Positions 1-6,865 of a stretch of DNA of 13,719 nt are shown here, piece by piece; position 1 is the stretch's first letter, and each line of letters starts with the position of its first letter. This stretch comes from Bacteroidales bacterium. GTDB taxonomy: Bacteria > Bacteroidota > Bacteroidia > Bacteroidales > UBA932. The stretch covers positions 1-13,719 of the forward strand of contig JAFUQW010000080.1 of assembly GCA_017472115.1 (NCBI GenBank), read 5' to 3'. A program made the translations under genes and the position numbers. The notes under the pieces are model-generated. The model was given only the letters and a program-made list of their open reading frames with translations, was not told the origin of the DNA and did not search any database.

Positions 1-135
1 CAGCGCATGGTCAAGAAATAGTCCAGACTACAACGGCTTAACATTAAAGATGAAGCCGGCTTGTGTAAAAGCAAGAGTAGCAGGAAAATCCCGTGGACAG
101 CAATGTCCGTACGGGTTCGATTCCCGTCCGAGGCA
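1..135 (+). ncRNA. ssrA: tmRNA (ssrA), 3' part; 5' end outside window
   Basis: tmRNA rescues stalled ribosomes by acting first as a tRNA and then as a short mRNA. The 3' end has a tRNA-like T arm: ACGGG (111-115), loop TTCGATT (116-122) and CCCGT (123-127). It is followed by a 7-base acceptor half CCGAGGC (128-134) and discriminator A135. CCA is not encoded. No 5' acceptor half (it would read GCCTCGG), D arm or anticodon arm lies within tRNA distance upstream, so this is not a normal tRNA. Instead there is a hairpin GGAC/GTCC (95-98/105-108) at the tmRNA P2 position and an upstream CGGCTT/AAGCCG hairpin (34-39/53-58) like those in tmRNA pseudoknots. The tag-coding part should lie upstream of the window. 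A strong terminator follows immediately. Confidence 0.8.
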
Positions 136-142
136 CATCTTG

Positions 143-183
143 ATTCCCTCTTTGAAATTTTTCAGAGAGGGAATTTTATTTTG
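143..183 (+). terminator. Intrinsic terminator of tmRNA
   Basis: A perfect 9-bp stem ATTCCCTCT (143-151) / AGAGGGAAT (166-174), with further GAAA/TTTC pairing possible in the loop, is followed by a T-rich run TTTTATTTT. It begins 8 bases after the tmRNA discriminator base, so it most likely ends ssrA transcription. Confidence 0.88.
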
Positions 184-190
184 ACAGAAC

Positions 191-225
191 GTGCTCCAAG
201 GTTATTTTGAGTAACCTTGGAGCAC
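191..225. repeat. 35-bp palindrome, copy 1
   Basis: Arms GTGCTCCAAGGTTA and TAACCTTGGAGCAC pair perfectly over 14 bp around a 7-base loop (TTTTGAG). The same 35-bp element recurs at 264-298 (opposite orientation) and 13499-13533. It lies in the gap between the tmRNA terminator and the 3' end of the trpB2 gene. No T run follows on either strand, so it is not a standard terminator. It resembles the REP class of dispersed intergenic palindromes; that assignment is inference. Confidence 0.85.
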
Positions 226-263
226 TTGATTATTCCTTAGAAAGCCGTATAGACCAGATGATG

Positions 264-298
264 GTGCTTCAAGGTCGTCCAAAATGACCTTGGAGCAC
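264..298. repeat. 35-bp palindrome, copy 2 (inverted)
   Basis: Same length as copy 1. Arms are GTGCTTCAAGGTC and GACCTTGGAGCAC (one T-G wobble) with a 9-base loop. Read on the minus strand, the loop starts ATTTTGG, matching the ATTTTGA loop of copies 1 and 3, so this copy faces the other way. It ends 5 bases before the stop codon of the minus-strand trpB2 gene and would be the first thing transcribed after it. Copies 1 and 2 form an inverted pair 38 bases apart. Confidence 0.85.
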
Positions 299-303
299 AT
301 TGA

Positions 304-1605
304 CTATCTGATATTCCCGGCAAGATACTGATCGTATGCGGCCATGTCGATCAGGCCGTGACCTGAGAGGTTGAAGAGTATGACCTTCTGCTCGCCTGTC
401 TGTCGGCATTTTCCGGCTTCCCTGATAGCTGCGGCGATTGCATGACATGATTCGGGAGCGGGAATTATTCCTTCCGTTCCGGCGAAGAGGCAGCCTGCTT
501 CGAAAGACTCCGGCTGATCTATATCAACCGCCTCCATCATGCCGTCCTGAAGAAGTCTCGACACGACAGTGCCGGCACCATGATATCTCAGACCACCGGC
601 GTGAATATTGGACGGCTGAAAATCATGCCCCAATGTGAACATCGGCAGCAGAGGAGTGTAGCCGGCTTCATCACCGAAGTCATATTCGAACCGGCCCTTT
701 GTCAGCTTAGGGCAGGCAGAAGGTTCTGCTGCGACAAATCTGGTCTGACGCTCACCGCTGAAGACATGCCTCATGAACGGAAAGGAGATTCCTCCGAAAT
801 TGGATCCGCCACCGAAGCAACCGATGACAACGTCCGGATACTCTCCCGCCATCTCCATCTGCTTTTCTGCTTCCAGACCTATGATTGTCTGATGCAGCGT
901 GACATGATTCATCACCGAACCCAATGTATATTTGCATCCAGGAGTCATCCTCGCGAGTTCAACAGCCTCGGAAATAGCCGTCCCAAGCGATCCCTGATGG
1001 TTGGGAGTACGGGTGAGGATATCTTTTCCGGCCCTTGTGGACATCGAAGGCGAAGGAGTCACCACCGAGCCGAACACCTGCATTATGCTACGCCTGTACG
1101 GTTTCTGTTCATAACTGATCTTGACCTGATAGACGGCGCTCTCCAGACCGAATACCTTGGCTGCGTATGACAAGGCAGCGCCCCACTGACCGGCTCCCGT
1201 TTCAGTAGTTATATTGGTCACACCCTCCTCTTTGCAGTAATAGGCCTGAGCAAGAGCGGAATTAAGTTTATGAGATCCTATGGGACTGACACTTTCATTC
1301 TTGAAATAAATGTGGGCGGGAGTTCCAAGAGCCTCTTCCAGAGCATACGCACGGACAAGCGGCGTACTTCTGTAATAAGCGTAACGCTCAAGAACAGGCT
1401 CGGGGATATCAATCCACCTGTCTGTCATATTGAGTTCCTGCATGGCACATTCACGGCTGAACAGTCCGGAAAGGCTTTCTACAGTCACAGGCTGACGGGT
1501 CACCGGGTCAAGCATAGGGAGCGGTTTCTGAGGCATATCTGCAAGAATATTATACCATCTGTCCGGAATACCGCCTTCGGGAAGGAGAAATTTCTTCTGT
1601 TTCAT
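304..1605 (-). CDS. trpB: Tryptophan synthase beta chain, TrpB2 type (TrpB-like PLP enzyme)
   Basis: A 433-residue pyridoxal-phosphate enzyme of the long TrpB2 subfamily, expected to make L-tryptophan from indole and serine. The PLP lysine is K113 in GSHKLNSA (classical TrpB1 has HKTN here). The catalytic glutamate is E135 in ETGAGQWG, and the phosphate-binding loop GGGSN is at 265-269. The extended N-terminus (MKQKKFLLPEGGIPDRWYN) and roughly 430-residue length fit TrpB2 rather than the roughly 400-residue TrpB1. No trpA or other trp gene is adjacent, as is common for TrpB2, which is thought to salvage free indole. The ATG at 1603-1605 is preceded by its own promoter and gives a normal family N-terminus. 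Identification as TrpB2 is firm from motifs; the physiological role is inferred. Confidence 0.93.
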   Translation of the reverse strand: MKQKKFLLPEGGIPDRWYNILADMPQKPLPMLDPVTRQPVTVESLSGLFSRECAMQELNMTDRWIDIPEPVLERYAYYRSTPLVRAYALEEALGTPAHIYFKNESVSPIGSHKLNSALAQAYYCKEEGVTNITTETGAGQWGAALSYAAKVFGLESAVYQVKISYEQKPYRRSIMQVFGSVVTPSPSMSTRAGKDILTRTPNHQGSLGTAISEAVELARMTPGCKYTLGSVMNHVTLHQTIIGLEAEKQMEMAGEYPDVVIGCFGGGSNFGGISFPFMRHVFSGERQTRFVAAEPSACPKLTKGRFEYDFGDEAGYTPLLPMFTLGHDFQPSNIHAGGLRYHGAGTVVSRLLQDGMMEAVDIDQPESFEAGCLFAGTEGIIPAPESCHAIAAAIREAGKCRQTGEQKVILFNLSGHGLIDMAAYDQYLAGNIR

Positions 1606-1627
1606 GTCAAGTTCGGATAATACTTTA

Positions 1628-1658
1628 CAAAAATAATGATTTTTATATCTAATGTCAA
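1628..1658 (-). promoter_or_regulatory. Promoter for trpB2 (Bacteroidota -7/-33)
   Basis: On the minus strand, TATTTTTG (plus 1628-1635) matches the TAnnTTTG -7 element, and a TTG (plus 1656-1658) lies 20 bases further upstream at the -33 position. The start codon is 22 bases downstream of the -7 box. Confidence 0.65.
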
Positions 1659-1663
1659 TTTAT

Positions 1664-1671
1664 TATCTTCG
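1664..1671 (+). promoter_or_regulatory. Probable -7 element for the lactonase gene
   Basis: TATCTTCG at 1664-1671 differs from TAnnTTTG by one base and lies 20 bases before the ATG at 1692. No good -33 TTG is visible 19-21 bases upstream. It lies back to back with the trpB2 promoter in an 86-base divergent gap. Confidence 0.45.
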
Positions 1672-1691
1672 CACAAACCTGAATTAAAGAT

Positions 1692-2786
1692 ATGAAACGG
1701 ATCTCAATCCTGATGACAGCCGCCGTCATTGCGACAGGCTGCGGAAAAACAGACGACAAACTGAATATCCTTATCGGAACATACGGAGAAAACATTTATG
1801 TGTATTCCTTCGACCAGAGCAGTCTGGAGTTTACAGAAAAAGCGAAAACCGAGGCCCGTAACGCTTCTTATGCATTGGCCGGAAAAGACGCTCAAGGTGG
1901 CATATATGCTGTGAGCGAAACAGGTGACGACTCCGGTGCATATTCATTTGCAGACGACGGAAAAATCTTACTGACATCCGAAAAAAGACAGACCGGAGCA
2001 GACCCATGCTTCGTGCTTCTTCATGAAGGATATATGATGACTGCCGACTACAGCGGAGGATCGATAAGCATATTTCCAATAATGAAAGACGGAGCGATCG
2101 GAGACCTCGTACATAGGTCTGTATTCCATGGAAGCGGTCCTGTCACAAGCAGGCAGGAAGGCTCGCATATCCATCAGCTGAAGGCCGTACCCGGACATGA
2201 TGACCTGATACTGGCTTCTGACCTCGGTGCCGACAGGATCAGACTTCTGCGGTTTTCTACAGACAACGGCAGTCTTACCCACATTGCAGACATAGAATGT
2301 CCCTCAGGCAGCGGTCCGAGACACATGGAATTCAGCAAAGACGGCAGGATGCTCTACTGCATAGCCGAGCTGTCCGGAGAGGTGCTGGTCTATGAAATGA
2401 CAAAGGAAAACCAGACCGACGAAGCGCCTTCCTTCACACCGGTTCAGATGATTCAGGCAGACGAGGTCAACGCCGGAGGCAGCGCAGACATTCACATCCA
2501 TCCCGACGGCACATGGCTATATACCTCGCACCGCCTTGACAATGACGGGATATCAATATTCAGGATAAAGCAGGACGGCTCCATCGAAAAGACAGGATAT
2601 GCACGCACAGCCCGTCATCCGCGCAACTTCATGATCACTCCTGACGGAAACAACCTGCTCGTGGCATGCCGCGACGACAAGGTCATCCAGGTGTTCTCAA
2701 TAGAAAAGGACGGAAGCCTCACATTGAAACCTTCCGTCCTCAGATTCGATCATGATATGCCGTCAAGCGTAACCCTATTCAAGTAG
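1692..2786 (+). CDS. Lactonase family lipoprotein (6-phosphogluconolactonase-like 7-bladed propeller)
   Basis: A 364-residue protein of the YbhE/Pgl lactonase fold, whose E. coli member hydrolyses 6-phosphogluconolactone. Repeated blade motifs are visible: LNILIGTYGENIYVYSFD near 24-41, GSGPRHMEFSKDG near 206-218, HIHPDGTWLYTSHRLDNDGI near 269-288, and HPRNFMITPDGNNLLVACRDD near 306-326. Length matches the family. Unlike cytosolic E. coli Pgl, it begins with a lipoprotein signal: charged MKR, a hydrophobic stretch, then ATGC with Cys17 as the probable lipidated residue. It is therefore predicted to sit on the membrane outside the cytoplasm, which makes a role on phosphogluconolactone uncertain; an extracytoplasmic sugar lactone is equally possible. 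Its 3' end overlaps the convergent DUF2723 gene by 12 bp. Start chosen at ATG 1692, which places the signal peptide at the N-terminus. Confidence 0.87.
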   Translation: MKRISILMTAAVIATGCGKTDDKLNILIGTYGENIYVYSFDQSSLEFTEKAKTEARNASYALAGKDAQGGIYAVSETGDDSGAYSFADDGKILLTSEKRQTGADPCFVLLHEGYMMTADYSGGSISIFPIMKDGAIGDLVHRSVFHGSGPVTSRQEGSHIHQLKAVPGHDDLILASDLGADRIRLLRFSTDNGSLTHIADIECPSGSGPRHMEFSKDGRMLYCIAELSGEVLVYEMTKENQTDEAPSFTPVQMIQADEVNAGGSADIHIHPDGTWLYTSHRLDNDGISIFRIKQDGSIEKTGYARTARHPRNFMITPDGNNLLVACRDDKVIQVFSIEKDGSLTLKPSVLRFDHDMPSSVTLFK

Positions 2787-5700
2787 AGAATTGAAACGGT
2801 CACGTACCGTCTTGGCAAATTCCTCTTCGCCATAGATGTCAGCAAGTTCGGCTACGTATGACAGACAGTTGTAGCATGCCTCGAATTCACGACGGGCAAA
2901 ATCATAATGCTGAATGAAGAACTCGGCTGAATAGAGAAGTTCGTCAACGAATCTCTCAGCAAGTTCCAATCCCTTCTCGCCGGCTCCGGCATTGAAATAT
3001 GTGTCGATCATGTCGATGACCATATACTCGTTGGAAAAGCCGAGATAAGTCATGTCGAGAGGGAAATTCTCTTCCGGAACACATTCCTGACACATGTCCA
3101 GGAGTTCTACGGCACGCTCGGAATCACCTATCTTGAGCATTTCCTTGGCAGCATTGACAAAAAGATTTCTCTGAGACAGGACTCCGCAGAATGTGTAGAA
3201 ATTCTGATAATCGACGAAATAATCAGGCCTCTTGAGCGCATCCCACTTATACACATTCTTCATCTTATGATAAAGGTCCTCAGGATCCGCAAAGCCGATG
3301 TCGGTACTCTTCGTCTTGTTCTTTATCGGAACCAGCTTGTAGGAGAATCCTTCATACATGAGGTAGTCCTTTATACCTATATTTATGTCGCCTCCCATGC
3401 TTAGAAGGTTGATCGGACGGTCCCACTTGTAGCTGGAAAGAAGATCGAGCATGAAGAGTTCCTGCTTTGTGAGATAGTTCTTGTCCTTCGGCATCTCGAG
3501 AACGATCTGATCAGGAATCATGTCCGCATACTTCTCGTCAAGTATGCCGTATTTTATGACGTTCTCCTTGTCAACAGGAACAACGAGCTTGCGTGACATG
3601 ATGTAATCAGCAGACCGGCCGTTTGAAAGAGGAATCTTCGCATCAGGATGCTTGAATATACGCATAACATCCGACAGAAGGATAGGCACGTCACGTGTAT
3701 CATATATATATATGAATTCGTTGGTGCCGTAGAGGTACTGGCGAGGGCCGACGGTCAGGTCAAGAGGTGCAGACTCGTTCACGGCGTACTTCATCTGATC
3801 GATATGCCAGTCCGTTCCCAGGAGCGAAGTGTTGGCGATGCGGACATCAGTACGGATTCCCTCAACCTCCTGAGCATACCAGAGAGGGAAGGTATCGTTG
3901 TCTCCGTGGGTCACGAGAATGCCGTTCGGTCCGACAGAATTGAGATAGTTCGAAGCCATCTCTACTGCGGTGTAACGATTGCTGCGGTCGTGGTCATCCC
4001 AGTTCTCGGCTCCCATAAGGACAGGAACGCCAAGCAACACCACTGTCACAGCTGATGCTGCCGCAACATTATCTTTCTTCATCTTGTCGCTGATCCATCC
4101 ATATACCGCAGCCACTGCAAGTCCGATCCAGACTGAGAAGAAATAGAATGAGCCGGCATATGCGTAGTCACGCTCACGGACCTGATAAGGAGGCTGGTTG
4201 AGATAGACCACAATCGCAATTCCGGTCATGAAGAACATAAGGAAATTGAGCCATGTACCCCTCTTGTCCCTTCCGAACTGGAAGAAAAGACCGATCAGTC
4301 CCAGGAGCAGAGGAAGCATATAATAATGATTCTTGCCAGGATTGTCCTTCAGATAGCCGGGAGCATCAGACTGGTCTCCGAGACGGATCTTGTCGATGAA
4401 TCCGATTCCGCTCTCCCAGTTGCCTGCAAACGGATCTCCCGGTGTAGGGCTGTGAATCTCGTTCTGACGTCCGGCGAAATTCCACATGAAATATCTCCAG
4501 TACATCCAGTTGAGCTGATAGTCAAAGAAGAATGTCAGATTCTGGAAGAAGGTAGGCTTCTTGTGTTCGGCTCCGGCTACAGTCTTGCCTTTGCCGTCCA
4601 TATATGACTGATAGAATGATATGTACTTCGGATCGGTGCTGTTCCACATTCGAGGGAAAAGCATCTTGCCTTCAGGCAGATACTTGATCTCGCCCGGACC
4701 CGGAGCCTTGATGTACTTGTCTCCCATCGGTGCCCAATAAGTCGTCTCCTCAACTTCATACGGAGCATCGAAGTATTCTCCATAGACAAGCGGATTGCTT
4801 CCATACTGTTCACGGCCGAGATAACGGACAAGAGTGAACGGATTGTCCGGCTGATACTCGTTGGTCGGAGTCTTGGCTGACGAACGGATGATGACGATGC
4901 TGAAGAGCGAGAAGCCTATCACTATGGTAGTGAAGCACAGAAGAACGGTATTGGCAAAAACCTTCTGCTTCTTCATTGTGCTGAAGAGTCCCCAGAAGCA
5001 CAGGGCGAGCAGAGCGACCATAAAGAATGCCGCACCGCTGTTGAACGGAAGCCCGAGGGTATTTACAAAGAACAGGTCGAAATACGCGGCGAACTTAGGC
5101 AGATAAGGAATGATGCCGAACAGGATTATCGCAAGAATGATCACCGACACAAGGAAAATCTTCACATATTCCCAAAGGCTGTAATGCCCGTTCTCCCTCT
5201 GCTTGTAATAGAACATGAACACAAGGGCCGGAATAGCCAGAAGGTTGAGAAGGTGGATTCCGATAGAAAGTCCCATGAGGAATGAGATCAGAACGATCCA
5301 TCTGTTGGCGTATGGTGTCTCGGCCTGTTCGTACCATTTGGTCATCGCCCAGAACACCAGAGCCGTCACAAGGGATGACATCGCATAGACCTCGCCCTCT
5401 ACCGCCGAGAACCAGAATGTGTCGCTGAATGTGTATGCAAGGGCACCGACGGCACCCGATCCGAAAATCGCGACAGCCTTGGCAAGAGAATAAGTGCCGT
5501 CCTCAGAAGGCTTCACCACTCTCTTGGCAAAGAACACGATGGTCAGATACAGGAAGAATATGGTGAGCGCCGAACAGAGGGCACTCAACGCATTTACAGT
5601 CACCGCAGCATGAGCGGCATCGGCAAACATCGTGAAGAATCGTGCAAAAAGCTGGAATACAGGGTTTCCCGGCGGATGACCCACTTCGAGCTTATAAGAC

Positions 5701-5831
5701 GAAGCGATGAACTCACCGCAATCCCAGAATGATGCGGTCGGTTCTATTGTCATCAGATATACGACTGCCGAAATCACGAGCACCGCGGTCGCGGTCAGTC
5801 TGTTCCATAATGTGAATTTTCTATTATCCAT
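2775..5831 (-). CDS. DUF2723 / TMEM260-like membrane glycosyltransferase (GT-C type)
   Basis: About 1018 residues from the ATG at 5829-5831. The N-terminal DUF2723 domain carries the conserved loop SFWDCGEF (D37, E40) followed by GHPPGNPVF (51-59); an acidic pair in the first extracytoplasmic loop is typical of GT-C glycosyltransferases. About 12 membrane segments are visible, eight before residue 315 and four between about 500 and 615, separated by a long loop. A soluble domain follows (LVTHGDNDTFPLWYAQEVEG near 655), then a helical tail. The human relative TMEM260 is a protein O-mannosyltransferase, so a role in transferring sugar from a lipid donor to exported proteins or glycans is plausible but inferred. 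A TTG at 5844-5846 would add 5 residues; the ATG is preferred because it lies 21 bases after a good -7 box. The gene is transcribed alone and overlaps the lactonase stop. Confidence 0.87.
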   Translation of the reverse strand: MDNRKFTLWNRLTATAVLVISAVVYLMTIEPTASFWDCGEFIASSYKLEVGHPPGNPVFQLFARFFTMFADAAHAAVTVNALSALCSALTIFFLYLTIVFFAKRVVKPSEDGTYSLAKAVAIFGSGAVGALAYTFSDTFWFSAVEGEVYAMSSLVTALVFWAMTKWYEQAETPYANRWIVLISFLMGLSIGIHLLNLLAIPALVFMFYYKQRENGHYSLWEYVKIFLVSVIILAIILFGIIPYLPKFAAYFDLFFVNTLGLPFNSGAAFFMVALLALCFWGLFSTMKKQKVFANTVLLCFTTIVIGFSLFSIVIIRSSAKTPTNEYQPDNPFTLVRYLGREQYGSNPLVYGEYFDAPYEVEETTYWAPMGDKYIKAPGPGEIKYLPEGKMLFPRMWNSTDPKYISFYQSYMDGKGKTVAGAEHKKPTFFQNLTFFFDYQLNWMYWRYFMWNFAGRQNEIHSPTPGDPFAGNWESGIGFIDKIRLGDQSDAPGYLKDNPGKNHYYMLPLLLGLIGLFFQFGRDKRGTWLNFLMFFMTGIAIVVYLNQPPYQVRERDYAYAGSFYFFSVWIGLAVAAVYGWISDKMKKDNVAAASAVTVVLLGVPVLMGAENWDDHDRSNRYTAVEMASNYLNSVGPNGILVTHGDNDTFPLWYAQEVEGIRTDVRIANTSLLGTDWHIDQMKYAVNESAPLDLTVGPRQYLYGTNEFIYIYDTRDVPILLSDVMRIFKHPDAKIPLSNGRSADYIMSRKLVVPVDKENVIKYGILDEKYADMIPDQIVLEMPKDKNYLTKQELFMLDLLSSYKWDRPINLLSMGGDINIGIKDYLMYEGFSYKLVPIKNKTKSTDIGFADPEDLYHKMKNVYKWDALKRPDYFVDYQNFYTFCGVLSQRNLFVNAAKEMLKIGDSERAVELLDMCQECVPEENFPLDMTYLGFSNEYMVIDMIDTYFNAGAGEKGLELAERFVDELLYSAEFFIQHYDFARREFEACYNCLSYVAELADIYGEEEFAKTVRDRFNSLLE

Positions 5832-5852
5832 TTTTTCAATTTTCAAAACTTA

Positions 5853-5884
5853 CAAATATACAACGATATTCCTTATATTTGCAA
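5853..5884 (-). promoter_or_regulatory. Promoter for the DUF2723 gene
   Basis: Minus-strand TATATTTG (plus 5853-5860) is a perfect TAnnTTTG. A TTG (plus 5882-5884) lies 21 bases upstream as the -33 element. That -33 element abuts the -7 element of the opposing yciH promoter in the palindrome TTTGCAAA, so the two promoters overlap. Confidence 0.7.
5874..5881 (+). promoter_or_regulatory. -7 element of the yciH operon
   Basis: TATATTTG at 5874-5881 is a perfect TAnnTTTG, 18 bases before the ATG of yciH. There is no clear TTG at -33. The in-frame TTG at 5879 is part of this box and so is unlikely to be a start codon. Confidence 0.65.
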
Positions 5885-5899
5885 AATAATTTCAAGACC

Positions 5900-6244
5900 A
5901 TGGCAGACAACGACTGGAAAAAAAGGCTCGGAGTGGTGTTTTCCACCAATCCCGACTTCGCATATCAGGAAGAGGTGCAGCAGGAGGAGACAACTCTTGA
6001 GCCATCGAAGCAGAATCTCATCGTAGGAATCGACAGGAAAGGGCGCGGCGGAAAGCAGGTGACCTTAGTCACCGGCTTTGTAGGCAGAGCCGACGACCTC
6101 GCAGAGGTCTGCCGCGCCCTCAAGGTGAAATGCGGAGTTGGAGGTTCGGCCAAGGATGGAGAAATAGTCATCCAGGGAGATTTCCGTGACAGGATAGTCG
6201 CACTGCTCAAGGACATGGGCTACAAAGCCAGAAGAGGAAACTGA
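5900..6244 (+). CDS. yciH: SUI1/eIF1-family translation initiation factor homologue
   Basis: A 114-residue protein with a disordered, charged N-terminal part (1-about 40) and a C-terminal SUI1 fold. The family signature KGRGGKQVTLVTGF is clear, followed by a glycine-rich CGVGGSAKDGEIVIQGDFRD. Bacterial YciH is the homologue of eukaryotic eIF1, which monitors start-codon selection on the small ribosomal subunit; its bacterial role is less settled. The ATG at 5900 is chosen over the TTG at 5879 because the TTG lies within the promoter -7 box. One base separates the stop from the next start, making it the first gene of a tight cluster. Confidence 0.92.
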   Translation: MADNDWKKRLGVVFSTNPDFAYQEEVQQEETTLEPSKQNLIVGIDRKGRGGKQVTLVTGFVGRADDLAEVCRALKVKCGVGGSAKDGEIVIQGDFRDRIVALLKDMGYKARRGN

Positions 6245-6245
6245 T

Positions 6246-6863
6246 ATGATACTGCAATTCATATCATTGGCATCACTCCTTATCATAATCACGATGTTGA
6301 GGAGGATTGTCAATGTAATGCCATCGGTATTGACTTGCATCTGGAGATGGAAGGAATGCATCAACATCGATTCCGACATAAAGACCGGAAGAGACAGGGA
6401 CTTCACGGCTCTTGCCCTCATACTCCCGTTCTGCCTGACTGCAAGCAATACCGGAATCCTGTCATTCCGCTTCATGAATGACATGGGTCCGGAGGCCGCC
6501 TTCGGAGTAACTGTTGCAATATTTGCCGCATACATGCTTTTCCGGCTGTTCACATCCAAGGTATTTCTGCCTCAGAAAAGCAGAAGGGACAACAGAGTGA
6601 CCGACAACAGTGACCGCACATTCTTCATCATCCTCTCCATCTCAGTCCTTGCATGCCACTGGATAATGGGGCTCATGAATGCCGATGTGACCGCCACCAG
6701 AAGCACAATACTTTGGCTATCAGCCATAATATATGGACTTTACATCGTGAGAAAATTTCAAATTTTTCAATCTTCTCATTCAATTTTCACCTCTTTTTTG
6801 TACCTTTGCGCCCTCGAAATAATCCCCACCGGCACATTAGCTGTCTCGGTAATTATTTTTTAA
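6246..6863 (+). CDS. DUF4271 multi-pass membrane protein
   Basis: A 205-residue hydrophobic protein with roughly five to six membrane segments (about 3-19, 51-68, 84-101, 125-143, 150-166 and a C-terminal one at 178-200). The C-terminal FLYLCALEIIP matches the conserved end of Bacteroidota DUF4271 proteins as I recall the family, and its position directly before hemD agrees. No enzymatic motif is visible and the function is unknown. Placement before hemD could suggest a link to haem or to membrane insertion, but that is only context. The C-terminal codons contain a perfect promoter-like TACCTTTG, treated separately. The hemD start follows two bases after its stop codon. Confidence 0.78.
   Translation: MILQFISLASLLIIITMLRRIVNVMPSVLTCIWRWKECINIDSDIKTGRDRDFTALALILPFCLTASNTGILSFRFMNDMGPEAAFGVTVAIFAAYMLFRLFTSKVFLPQKSRRDNRVTDNSDRTFFIILSISVLACHWIMGLMNADVTATRSTILWLSAIIYGLYIVRKFQIFQSSHSIFTSFLYLCALEIIPTGTLAVSVIIF
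6801..6808 (+). promoter_or_regulatory. Possible internal promoter before hemD
   Basis: TACCTTTG is a perfect TAnnTTTG, 57 bases before the hemD start and preceded by an AT-rich, T-tract region (6750-6800). It lies inside the DUF4271 coding sequence, where the codons for Tyr-Leu-Cys of its conserved C-terminus create it, so it may be a coincidence of coding. No convincing -33 TTG is seen. Confidence 0.4.
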
Positions 6864-6865
6864 GA

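Noticed and set aside
62..135. A tRNA gene ending at 135
   Set aside because: The T arm and acceptor half are right, but there is no matching 5' acceptor strand, D arm or anticodon arm; the upstream hairpins fit tmRNA.
264..298. Palindrome copy 2 as the trpB2 terminator
   Set aside because: It lies just after the stop, but no T run follows on the minus strand and the same element occurs upstream of lolD, away from any gene end.
191..298. CRISPR-like repeats
   Set aside because: Only two copies here, in opposite orientation, with a single 38-base gap and no cas genes.
580..1170. Plus-strand reading frame of 196 codons
   Set aside because: Lies antisense inside trpB2; the protein has no recognisable motif and mirrors the codon structure of the real gene.
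5832..5846. TTG start extending DUF2723 by five residues
   Set aside because: An ATG follows and suits the promoter spacing; the extra residues add no family similarity.
6653..6865. N-terminal extension of hemD
   Set aside because: It overlaps the DUF4271 gene in another frame and has no HemD features; ATGs at 6866 and 6869 give the normal length.
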